Of a stretch of DNA of 64,000 nucleotides, positions 35,400 to 42,852 are shown piece after piece. The notes beneath the pieces were generated by a model. That model saw only the letters and a list, made by a program, of their open reading frames with translations, had not been told where the DNA came from and did no database searches. The DNA is from Planctomycetota bacterium (GTDB taxonomy: Bacteria > Planctomycetota > Phycisphaerae > UBA1845 > UTPLA1): positions 1 through 64,000 of the forward strand of contig QEVG01000026.1 in the NCBI GenBank assembly GCA_003576905.1. Reading direction: 5' to 3'. A program made the translations under genes and the position numbers. Numbering within the stretch: position 1 is the stretch's first letter; each line of letters begins with the position of its first letter.

Positions 35400-35861
35400 A
35401 TGAGACAGGCATACAGGTCACGCGCAGTGCGGCAGGTTCATCTCGCGTTCGTGTGCGTCGCCCTGTTCATGGTCGCACAGATTCCCGTTGTCGGTCAGGT
35501 CTTTGAAATGGCATGGTACACAGTGGACGGAGGCGGCCTTACGCCGATGGGCGGTGGGGGTTTCACGCTGAATGCGACCACCGCCCAGCCGGACGCCGGC
35601 GTGCTTCGCGCGGGTGAATGGGAACTTACCGGCGGATTCTGGGCGATGGCCCTTCGCGAGTGCCGAAGCCCCGCGGATATGAACGGCGACGGCGAGCGGA
35701 ACAGCCTGGATATTCAGGGATTCGTCGACTGCGTCATCCATGCCGAAGGCGACTGCATCTGCGCACAATTGGACGGCGCGCCGGGACTTGATCTCGAGGA
35801 CCTCGCGATCTTCGTAGAGGGCCTTGTCGTGGAGCCCGCCGCACTTGTCGAAGCCGAGTAG
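35400..35861 (+). CDS. Exported dockerin-like protein
   Basis: 153 residues from ATG 35400 with GGAGG seven bases upstream. A signal segment (LAFVCVALFMVAQIPVVGQ) is followed by a short beta domain (TVDGGGLTPMGGGGFTLN, TGGFWAMA) often found before dockerins in planctomycetes. Residues ~92-145 hold a dockerin-type pair of calcium-loop motifs: DMNGDGERNSLDIQGFVDCV and a second, weaker one with DGAPGLDLEDLAIFVEGLV. Dockerins bind cohesins in cellulosomes, but in planctomycetes their partners are unknown. It lies ~90 bases after the tail-fibre-like gene, most likely in the same transcript, and is followed by a strong terminator. Confidence 0.8.
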   Translation: MRQAYRSRAVRQVHLAFVCVALFMVAQIPVVGQVFEMAWYTVDGGGLTPMGGGGFTLNATTAQPDAGVLRAGEWELTGGFWAMALRECRSPADMNGDGERNSLDIQGFVDCVIHAEGDCICAQLDGAPGLDLEDLAIFVEGLVVEPAALVEAE

Positions 35862-35887
35862 GGGCCGGCGCAACCGGACCAGCCACG

Positions 35888-35936
35888 AAAAAAAAAGCCG
35901 GGAACTCGCGACGCGCGTGTCCGCGAGTTCCCGGCT
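35888..35936. terminator. Strong bidirectional terminator
   Basis: A 14-pair perfect stem (GCCGGGAACTCGCG with its complement) around an 11-base loop. It is preceded by nine A (so T9 on the minus strand) and followed by TTAATT on the plus strand. It separates the dockerin-like gene (+) from glutamate dehydrogenase (-) and works best for the minus strand. Confidence 0.9.
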
Positions 35937-36127
35937 TAATTGGGCCCACTCCACCCTGGAGATCCGGGCCCCTTCTTCCTCCGCTCGAACTTTATGCTAC
36001 CAAGTTCGGCGGTCGAAAGTCAATCCATCGACTGTCCGAAATCGAACGATTGGGCGTCATGCGGACGTCTCGACGGACAAACCAGGCAGCCACCTCCCGG
36101 ACGCACCGGGTGCGCTCCACCGCGGTG

Positions 36128-37522
36128 TTACGGGAAGATTCCTCGTTCCTTATAGACTCTCTCGATCCGGGAGAGCGCCACGGTGTACGCGGCGGTGCGC
36201 CAATCCGTCCCGTACCGATCGGCTGCTTCCTTCACATTGTCGTATGCCGCGAACATCTTCTTGCGCAGCTTGAGATCGACTTCCTCGAGATCCCACGATT
36301 CGCTCCGCTTGTTCTGGAGCCACTCGAAATAGCTCACGATCACGCCGCCGGCGTTGCACAATACGTCGGGGATGACGTCAATGCCGCGGGATCGCAGAAT
36401 CGCGTCGCCCTCCGGTTCGGTCGGGCCGTTGGCCCCTTCGGCTACCAGCCGTACCCGAAGCCACGGTGCAGTCTCCTGCGTGATCTGCCGCTCCATCGCG
36501 GCTGGGATGAAGATGTCCGCTTCCGTGCGCAGGAAGTCAATGTGATCGATCCACTGCGCGCCGGGGAACTTGCGAACGCCGCCGTGTGTGCGCGCGAATT
36601 CGATCAGCGCCTCGGGGTCGAGACCTGCGGGATTGCGGATGGCTCCCGTGATGTCCTCCACGGCAACCAGGTGCGCGCCCAGCCTGCATAAGAGCCTGGC
36701 CGCCCAGGATCCGACGTTGCCAAAACCCTGCACAGTGAACGTCAGGCGATCAAGCGCGATCTGGCGATCCGCGGCCCAGCGCTGAATGCAGTACACGACG
36801 CCCTGGCCCGTAGCCTTGTCGCGTCCCTGGCTGCCGCCGGACTCAATCGGCTTGCCCGTGACGACGTGGATATTCCGATGCCGAACATGGGTCGGGACCG
36901 TTGCCAGATACGTGTCCATCAGCCACGCCATGATCTGTGCATTCGTGTTCACGTCAGGGGCGGGGATGTCGTACTCCGGCCCGATGTTGTCGCCCAGGGC
37001 ATATACGAAACGGCGGCTGATGCGTTCCAGCTCTCCCTTTGAGTATTTCGCTGGGTCCATCTGGATTCCGCCTTTTGCCCCGCCAAAGGGAATCCAGGCG
37101 ATTGCGCACTTCCACGTCATCCACGCGGCGAGGGCCCGCACTTCGTCGATGTCCACGTTTGGGTGAAACCGCAGGCCCCCTTTGAAAGGCCCCAGGGCGT
37201 CGTTGTGCTGGACGCGATAACCCGTGAAAACCTCAACCTCGCGGTTGTCGCGCAGGACCGGGAAATTGACAACGATTTCGTTCTTTGTCTTGGACAGGAT
37301 GCGCCGAATGTTGGGGTCCAATCCCATCAGATCGGCCGCCTTGTTGAACTGAAAAACCACGTTGTCATACAGGCTTCGCTTTCCATGCTGCAGAACCGTT
37401 CCGGGCTGCTCGGCCGTTGGCGGCGGATTGACAGCCGCCTTCTGCTCCGAAGGCCGCTTTGGCGCTTCCTCGGTGCGGTTCAATGGCTTGTCCTGCGGCA
37501 TGAGCTCGCGGCGGTGCGTCAT
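36128..37522 (-). CDS. gdhA: Glutamate dehydrogenase (Glu/Leu/Phe/Val dehydrogenase family)
   Basis: Interconverts glutamate with 2-oxoglutarate and ammonia in the cytoplasm. The start ATG 37522 has AGGGA upstream and gives 464 residues, slightly longer than usual because of a ~50-residue Pro-rich N-terminus; the frame extends 60 codons further without support. Key motifs are GGLRFHPNV, the catalytic-lysine region PFGGAKGGI, TGKPIESGGSQGRDKATGQG and the Rossmann GFGNVGSWAARLL. The C-terminal VLCNAGGVIVSYFEW is typical of hexameric enzymes. Coenzyme preference cannot be fixed from this reading. It sits next to a sigma-54 module, which often handles nitrogen control, but a link is only inferred. 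Confidence 0.94.
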   Translation of the reverse strand: MTHRRELMPQDKPLNRTEEAPKRPSEQKAAVNPPPTAEQPGTVLQHGKRSLYDNVVFQFNKAADLMGLDPNIRRILSKTKNEIVVNFPVLRDNREVEVFTGYRVQHNDALGPFKGGLRFHPNVDIDEVRALAAWMTWKCAIAWIPFGGAKGGIQMDPAKYSKGELERISRRFVYALGDNIGPEYDIPAPDVNTNAQIMAWLMDTYLATVPTHVRHRNIHVVTGKPIESGGSQGRDKATGQGVVYCIQRWAADRQIALDRLTFTVQGFGNVGSWAARLLCRLGAHLVAVEDITGAIRNPAGLDPEALIEFARTHGGVRKFPGAQWIDHIDFLRTEADIFIPAAMERQITQETAPWLRVRLVAEGANGPTEPEGDAILRSRGIDVIPDVLCNAGGVIVSYFEWLQNKRSESWDLEEVDLKLRKKMFAAYDNVKEAADRYGTDWRTAAYTVALSRIERVYKERGIFP

Positions 37523-37733
37523 GACATCCCTGCTTGGTGAGGCAGTCTTCGATGCTCGCGAATCCCTGGAAATTGTACCCGACGCCATGGCTGGTTCTCC
37601 CGGTCGCCACGGCGTTACCTTTCGCGGTGCGAAAGGCCGGTCCCCGTGGCCGTAAGCATAACCAAACTGATCGAACTCGCTCGCACTTTCCTGCGTGGTC
37701 ATCGCGGATTACGTGACGCACTGCGCAGCGCGC

Positions 37734-38150
37734 TCATTCAAACTCCTCACACTGCCAGATTCCGGCCTCACGGCCGGGGAAGGTGCAGGTAGGGGCCTTT
37801 TCGCACGTGGCACACAGTCCCTTGGTTTCGGGTCCTGCCGTCACGGCAGCGTGGACGGGCTGCGACCGGCTGAACCCGGACGGCGTAAGCACGCCCACAA
37901 CGCGCAGTGCGACGGACTTTTCTTCGCCTTGGAACTCCTCACACGCCAGAATCGGGCGTTCCCAGTTGCGAGGAAACGTACAGGTCGGTGCCAAAGCACA
38001 CTGCTGGCACAGTCCCTTGGCGAATACCCGGTCTAAATCGGTGGCCGCGCCGACCGGCACGGACAGTTCCTGCTCCGTCGGCGTGTAAACATGCAATCGA
38101 TCAGAGACTTCGCCAGTGAGCTCCGTGGAGATGTACGCTGAAGCTGTCAT
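37734..38150 (-). CDS. Small protein with two copies of a four-cysteine motif
   Basis: Function unknown. 138 residues from ATG 38150 with GAGGTG upstream. Two copies of one motif are seen: Cys 48/51/57/70 and Cys 113/116/122/134, each of form GLCxxCxxxPTCTFP...CEEF, joined by a ~40-residue linker. This spacing (C-x2-C-x5-C-x11-12-C) can bind one metal per motif, such as zinc or an iron-sulfur cluster. There is no signal peptide. It is preceded by a sigma-54 promoter (38228-38243) and lies downstream of an NtrC-type regulator and its kinase, so it is a probable target of that system. Confidence 0.75.
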   Translation of the reverse strand: MTASAYISTELTGEVSDRLHVYTPTEQELSVPVGAATDLDRVFAKGLCQQCALAPTCTFPRNWERPILACEEFQGEEKSVALRVVGVLTPSGFSRSQPVHAAVTAGPETKGLCATCEKAPTCTFPGREAGIWQCEEFE

Positions 38151-38227
38151 TGGGCACCTCTTCCTGTCTGGGGTGGTACTTTTTTTCGCAGTGACCCGAT
38201 TAGGGTCAACCGACCACACGGAGGTAG

Positions 38228-38243
38228 TGCAATGCCCATGCCC
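38228..38243 (-). promoter_or_regulatory. Sigma-54 (RpoN) promoter of the twin four-cysteine gene
   Basis: The minus strand reads GGGCATGGGCATTGCA. Set against the consensus TGGCAYRNNNNTTGCW it matches all fixed positions but the first, with GG and GC ten bases apart as required. The start site should be ~12 bases beyond the GC, near 38217, about 65 bases before the start codon. The element faces the small gene, and a sigma-54 activator is encoded next door. Confidence 0.75.
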
Positions 38244-38278
38244 GGACGTACTCAGCGGGCTTAACCGCGTTCGGCCTG

Positions 38279-38293
38279 TTTACAAGTTGTATA
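38279..38293. promoter_or_regulatory. Candidate upstream activator site
   Basis: TTTACAAGTTGTATA is a near-perfect dyad (six of seven pairs) ~35 bases upstream of the -24 element, in an AT-rich stretch. This is somewhat closer than typical enhancer sites for NtrC-type activators, which usually lie 80-150 bases upstream. Confidence 0.35.
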
Positions 38294-38375
38294 AGTTTAT
38301 TAAAAGAAATGCTTTACGGTTATTGAGGGCTAGGTTGCAGTCCGCAGAGGCGACCTCAATCAGCCGATGAAAAAC

Positions 38376-38408
38376 GGGGAATTAAGCCCCAGTGGGGTGT
38401 AATTCCCC
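38376..38408 (-). terminator. Nested inverted repeat overlapping the end of the regulator gene
   Basis: GGGGAATTA pairs with TAATTCCCC, and inside it CCCC pairs with GGGG. On the minus strand GTTTTTC follows, so it can terminate the kinase-regulator transcript. It overlaps the TAA stop (38382-38384). It might also bind a protein. Confidence 0.6.
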
Positions 38409-39773
38409 TCTCTCCGAATGCTGCTCATGCGAAGGGTCGTGCTGGCGAAGTTTTTGGCGCAGCGTCTTGCGGTCAATGCCGAGAATCTTGGCCGCGTGGG
38501 TCTTATTTCCCCGGACGCCCGCCAAGACGTTGCGGATATGTTCGGCCTCGACATCCGCCAGTGTCCGTTCAAGCAGGGCGGAGTGCAGGGCGCTGTAGCG
38601 CATGCCCGATGGGAGGTCTGCAACGTCAATATGGCTGGACTCGCCCATGACGATCAGCCGCTGAATGATGTTTTCGAGCTCTCGAACGTTGCCCGGCCAC
38701 GAATAGTCGCGCAGCGCCGCAAGCGCCCGATCCGAGAACGTGGGTACGGTCCGTCCGTTTTCCGCCGCGTACTTCCTGGCGAAATGACGCACCATGAGGA
38801 GTACGTCTTCCCCGCGATCGCGAAGGGGCGGAACCAGGACCTGAATGACATTCAGCCGGAAATAGAGGTCTTCGCGGAACGTTCCCTTGGTGACCATGTG
38901 GTGGAGGTCCTTGTTGGTCGCGGCGATCACGCGAACGTCCACCGTGCGAGGCCTGCTCGTTCCGACCATCTGCACTTCGTTGGACTGAAGCACCCTTAGA
39001 AGCTTGGTCTGCATGGGGAGTGTCAGTTCGCTGATCTCGTCCAGGAAGATCGTTCCGCCGTCTGCCGTTACGAAGAACCCCGCACGCGACGTGACGGCCC
39101 CCGTGAACGCTCCCTTTACGTGCCCGAACAGCTCACTCTCAACCAGGCCCTCGGGTATCCCCCCGCAGTTAACCGGGACAAAAGGCGCCGATGCCCGCGG
39201 GCTGGAGTAGTGAATTGCCCGGGCAATTAATTCCTTTCCCGTTCCGCTTTCGCCGGTGATGAGCACCGTAGCGGTTGAGGATGCGGCCTTTGGCACGAGC
39301 GACAGGGCCTTCCGAAAGACTTCGGAGTCGCCGATGAGGCCGCCGATGGAAATCGCGGGCGCCGGAGATTCGGCGTGGGTGGCCCTTCGGCGGCGCACCT
39401 TTGTCAGGGCCTCGGTCACCGCGCCGAGCAGCTCCTCGTCCGTAAAAGGCTTCGCCAGATAGTTGTCGGCCCCTTCCTGCACAGCGGACACGGCGCTGTC
39501 GATGGAGGCGTAGCCCGTAATCATGATGACGCCGGTATCGCGGTGATTCTGGCGAACGTGCCGCACGAGTTCGAGGCCGCTGGCTCCGGGCATCTTGAGA
39601 TCGGTAATGACCAGATCTACACGGTTCGTGTCGAGAATGCGGATGCCTTCCGCGACGCCGGGCGCGGTAAGGGCGACATAGCCGCGCGAGGCGAGGTTTC
39701 TTTGGATGACTTCGAGAGTCGCCGCTGAGTCGTCAACGACAAGAATGGTTTGGGGTTGTGCACTGGCCGTCAT
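38382..39773 (-). CDS. NtrC-family sigma-54 response regulator
   Basis: 463 residues from ATG 39773, with GGGAG seven bases upstream. The receiver domain (1-125) has the phosphoacceptor Asp58 in LVITDLK and the Lys108 region LAKPF. The AAA+ domain has Walker A GESGTGKE (174-181), the sigma-54-contacting loop GAFTGA (221-226), Walker B GGTIFLDE and [10 protein letters not shown]. The C-terminus is a Fis-type helix-turn-helix ([17 protein letters not shown]). It activates RpoN promoters after phosphorylation, most likely by the kinase encoded two bases upstream. A sigma-54 promoter for the following gene lies 140 bases downstream. Confidence 0.95.
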   Translation of the reverse strand: MTASAQPQTILVVDDSAATLEVIQRNLASRGYVALTAPGVAEGIRILDTNRVDLVITDLKMPGASGLELVRHVRQNHRDTGVIMITGYASIDSAVSAVQEGADNYLAKPFTDEELLGAVTEALTKVRRRRATHAESPAPAISIGGLIGDSEVFRKALSLVPKAASSTATVLITGESGTGKELIARAIHYSSPRASAPFVPVNCGGIPEGLVESELFGHVKGAFTGAVTSRAGFFVTADGGTIFLDEISELTLPMQTKLLRVLQSNEVQMVGTSRPRTVDVRVIAATNKDLHHMVTKGTFREDLYFRLNVIQVLVPPLRDRGEDVLLMVRHFARKYAAENGRTVPTFSDRALAALRDYSWPGNVRELENIIQRLIVMGESSHIDVADLPSGMRYSALHSALLERTLADVEAEHIRNVLAGVRGNKTHAAKILGIDRKTLRQKLRQHDPSHEQHSERGELHPTGA

Positions 39774-39775
39774 GT

Positions 39776-41539
39776 TTAAACTCCCTTGCCGGTAGACTCT
39801 GCCGCGGTCGGCAGGTTTACGGTGAATGTCGCGCCGTGTCCGGGTTCGCTGGTCACATCAATCGTGCCGCCGTGCGACGTCACGATGCCATGCACCACGG
39901 AAAGCCCCAGTCCCGTACCGACGCCGATTTCCTTGGTCGTAAAGAACGGGTTGAAAATGCGGTCCATGATCTCGGGTTTGATGCCGCAGCCCGTGTCGGA
40001 GACGATGATCTGTGCCGCTCCCCCCAGGTCTTTCGTCTGGACGACGATACGACCGGCGCCGGAGGTGGCTTGCAGGGCGTTTACAACGAGGTTGACGACG
40101 ACCTGGTTGATCTGAACCGGATCCGCGAGGATCACGGGCGAGGGCTCCGCGAGTCTTCGTTCCAGCTTGATTCCCTGCTTGGCGCAGCGCGGCTCCAGAA
40201 ACAGCACGGCGTCATCAACCGCCGCCGAAAGCTCTATTGCCCGCTTTTCCGGGTATGTCTGTCGCGCGAAAAGCATGATCTTCCGCACGATTTCGCGGGC
40301 GCGCAGCGAGGCCGCGATGATCTGTTCGACGTCGGCGGCTGACTGCGGACTGATCTCGCCGGACTTCTGAATGAGCTGGGCGAAGCCCAGAATTCCGCCG
40401 AGCGGCTCGTTGATCTCGTGCGCGACGCCGGCAGCGAACTGTCCGAGAGTGGCGAGGCGGTCGGCGTGGCGAATCTGCTCCTCCATGCGACATCGTTCGA
40501 CGTATGTTTCATGCCGCTCGACGCACAGGGCCAGTTCGCGGGCAACGGCGCCGATCAGCTTTTGTTCCTCGGGCAGGAATGGTCCTTCCGCAAAATCCTC
40601 ATAGCTTTCCGTGTATCCGACTTCGACAAATCCTCGCCGAGTCCCGCCGACGACGATGTCCGCCTGCTGGCGGTAAACAAGCTTTGAGCAGTCGCCCGCT
40701 TCGTTGGAGCGGCCGTCGAGCATGATCTGCGCGGCGGCGATTTCGGGAAATTGCCATGCTTCGGGCAGGAGCGAAACAACCCGCGAGATACGCTGCTCAA
40801 ACGGCACGTCCTCCTGCTCAATGACGTGCGAAATGCGATAGAGGCAGGTAAGTTCCTTGATGCGCTCGCGCAGGGCGGATTGCGCGCGGCGCGTGGCGAT
40901 AGCCATGCCAAGGATCTGGGCCATGCCCTCGAGGGCAGCGATGGCGTCCGGGCTGAATTTGAGTCGCGCCGGCTCTGCCATCAGCACGAGGAGGCCCCGG
41001 GTGTCTTCATCCACTACAAGCGGAATCCACGCGACGGCGGATCCCGCCGGTGAAGAAAGCCGATTGGTCCACCAACTGCCGTTGGAGGTGATATGGATTG
41101 ATGAAACCGGCGTTGCCCCGGCCAGTATGCGCTTCGCGATTTCCGCGACACCGTCGTTCTCATGCGGCTTGCCTTCGCCGACACCCGCGGGCGTGCCCGT
41201 GCGCGCAAAGTCAAAGCGCCCAGTACCGTCGGCATGCGCAATCCAGCGGTAATCGAGCGCCACGTCGCTCAACCAGATTTCGAGTCGATCGCAGCCCGCA
41301 TGCTCGAGAAGGCCCTTGGAAACTTCGCGCAGAAACCGAATGCGCGGGGTCCCCGCATTCGCCAGGCGCAGGATCTGGCGCGACAGGGGGAGGATTCCCG
41401 CCTTCAGTAGCTCAAGCCCGCTTGGAGTTGAGGCGGACGTCGGTTTCATCGCAAGTTCGAGCATTACCGCGCCAGTTGCGGGAAATTCCGCGAAAAGAGC
41501 CCTAATGCGTCCCTTCACGGGGCAATTGGCAAACGGCAT
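39776..41539 (-). CDS. Sensor histidine kinase, GAF-domain type, partner of the NtrC-like regulator
   Basis: 587 residues; start uncertain (41539, or ATG 41464 or 41449), as none has a clear ribosome site. There is no signal peptide or obvious membrane span, so it is likely cytoplasmic. Residues ~60-215 and ~225-345 look like two GAF-type sensor domains. The dimerisation/phosphoacceptor helix has GVAHEINEPLGGILG with His374. The ATPase domain follows with N box NQVVVNLVVNALQA, G1 DTGCGI, FNPFFTTK and G2 GTGLGLSVV. It should phosphorylate the regulator encoded just downstream. The signal sensed is unknown. Confidence 0.92.
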   Translation of the reverse strand: MPFANCPVKGRIRALFAEFPATGAVMLELAMKPTSASTPSGLELLKAGILPLSRQILRLANAGTPRIRFLREVSKGLLEHAGCDRLEIWLSDVALDYRWIAHADGTGRFDFARTGTPAGVGEGKPHENDGVAEIAKRILAGATPVSSIHITSNGSWWTNRLSSPAGSAVAWIPLVVDEDTRGLLVLMAEPARLKFSPDAIAALEGMAQILGMAIATRRAQSALRERIKELTCLYRISHVIEQEDVPFEQRISRVVSLLPEAWQFPEIAAAQIMLDGRSNEAGDCSKLVYRQQADIVVGGTRRGFVEVGYTESYEDFAEGPFLPEEQKLIGAVARELALCVERHETYVERCRMEEQIRHADRLATLGQFAAGVAHEINEPLGGILGFAQLIQKSGEISPQSAADVEQIIAASLRAREIVRKIMLFARQTYPEKRAIELSAAVDDAVLFLEPRCAKQGIKLERRLAEPSPVILADPVQINQVVVNLVVNALQATSGAGRIVVQTKDLGGAAQIIVSDTGCGIKPEIMDRIFNPFFTTKEIGVGTGLGLSVVHGIVTSHGGTIDVTSEPGHGATFTVNLPTAAESTGKGV

Positions 41540-41597
41540 ACCAGCCGGAGAGAATTGTACCGGTTCGCTGGCGATTGATGCTTCCAGAAGCCGAACA

Positions 41598-41635
41598 AAA
41601 GCAGGGGGGCGGGCCCGGACAGCCCACGTCCGGCC
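41598..41635 (-). terminator. Possible terminator after the SAM hydroxide adenosyltransferase gene
   Basis: On the minus strand GGCCGGAC pairs with GTCCGGGCC directly at the stop codon, then C-rich bases and CTTTTG follow. The weak and delayed T-run makes the call uncertain. Confidence 0.4.
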
Positions 41636-42420
41636 TATCTCACGATGACGATTGTCCCGGGAGAGGCCCGCAGGCCGCTGGCTGCATTGCCTTGATTGAT
41701 GGCGATTTCAAGCATGCCCGTGGACCCGATAAGGGCGACGATCTCGCCCGTATTCACGTCACCGTACGTGGTTCGGAGGGGCCCCACACGGAGCGGCCCG
41801 ACATACACATTGAGATCGGGCTGGGGGCCCATAGCGGCCGCGACATCCGCCTCGGAGATGTTGGTGATGAGGTTCCCGAAGTGATCTACATAAAGTACCT
41901 GGCCCTCGATGCCGCCGTTCGGGAGCATGGCGGGGGGGTCAAGATTCAGGATCTCCAGTTGCTCAATCATCGGGCCCACATTTGAAAGGGCCATTCCCCG
42001 CGCAAGATGGCCCGCGACGGGCGCCAGCACATCCCGCCCGTGAAACGTGCTGCTGACTTCCTGTCTGAACAGACGGGCGTTGGCCACCGCACGAAGCTCA
42101 TCCAAGGCGATGTCCCGGTGTATCAGGCTCACCAGTCCGTTGTCTGGGGCGAGCACCAGTTGACCGTCGTACGACGCAGCGATCAGCCGTCGCGACGTTC
42201 CCACGCCGGGGTCCACAACACTCACGTGAATGGTCCCCGGCGGGTAATAGTCGAAGATTTGCCTGAGAACAAATGCGCCGCGGACCACGTCGTGCGGCGG
42301 GATTGTGTGCGTCACGTCGACAATGTGCGCTTCCGGGGCCAGTTGAAGGATGACCCCCTTCATGCAGGCGACGTAATGGTCGGCGTCTCCAAAGTCCGTG
42401 GTCAGCGTGATTACGGGCAT
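41635..42420 (-). CDS. SAM hydroxide adenosyltransferase (DUF62/SAM hydrolase family)
   Basis: 261 residues starting at ATG 42420. The family splits S-adenosylmethionine with water to adenosine and methionine and is related to fluorinase and chlorinase. Family hallmarks: ITLTTDFGDADHYVACMKG at residues 4-22, DVTHTIPPHDVVRGAFVL, VSVVDPGVGTSRR and APDNGLVSLI. The C-terminal domain has VLYVDHFGNLITNI. The conserved Asp-Arg-His triad expected of the hydroxide type is consistent with these motifs, although I did not align it. The cellular role is not known. Its neighbour on the minus strand is the histidine kinase; no operon link is clear. Confidence 0.9.
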   Translation of the reverse strand: MPVITLTTDFGDADHYVACMKGVILQLAPEAHIVDVTHTIPPHDVVRGAFVLRQIFDYYPPGTIHVSVVDPGVGTSRRLIAASYDGQLVLAPDNGLVSLIHRDIALDELRAVANARLFRQEVSSTFHGRDVLAPVAGHLARGMALSNVGPMIEQLEILNLDPPAMLPNGGIEGQVLYVDHFGNLITNISEADVAAAMGPQPDLNVYVGPLRVGPLRTTYGDVNTGEIVALIGSTGMLEIAINQGNAASGLRASPGTIVIVR

Positions 42421-42751
42421 CCCAGCACGGCCATCCTTCCTCGGTAATCTAATCTTCGGCTTCCATGGCCGGCTATTCCGTCAGAGTCCGACGGGTAATT
42501 GTGCGGGCTATGAGGCCGGGAGTTTGGGCCGGGGACTGCGCCGCCGAACGGAATGCTCGCAGGCCACCAGTGCAAGGGTTATCTCCCCGTAATCATAACC
42601 GCAATAAAGGCGGTGCTTTATGTCGCGTCCAGCGAAGCCGCCACTAAGCCCAGACTGCCCCAATGCCCTATTTTCGGACTTCGAACGGCGAGAATAGTCG
42701 TCACGTCCAGTCCCCTCAGAGGCGATATCCCCCATGGAGTATTGGCTTGGT
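42421..42751. other. Intergenic region between two divergent genes
   Basis: No gene is supported. It should contain the promoter of the minus-strand SAM enzyme and, at its right end, leads into the pgpH promoter. Nothing else is visible. Confidence 0.4.
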
Positions 42752-42852
42752 TATAATCCCCTGTCCAACCAGGGGCCTGAGGCCGGGTGGATGCCCGGTT
42801 TGTGCGGCGGTACGTAATCAGCCGCAGCCGGCTCACCGGGTGACATAAAGAA
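42752..42852 (+). promoter_or_regulatory. pgpH promoter -10 and structured 5' leader
   Basis: TATAAT at 42752-42757 is a perfect -10 without a clear -35. The leader that follows has three predicted hairpins: CCCCTG/CAGGGG, CCGGG/CCCGG and GCGGC/GCCGC. They fill most of the ~90 bases before the GTG start. The pattern does not fit the ydaO (c-di-AMP) or GEMM riboswitch consensus as far as I can tell. Confidence 0.4.

Noticed and set aside
37523-37702. Extended start for glutamate dehydrogenase
   Set aside because: The added 60 residues are low complexity with no ribosome site; ATG 37522 fits the family better.
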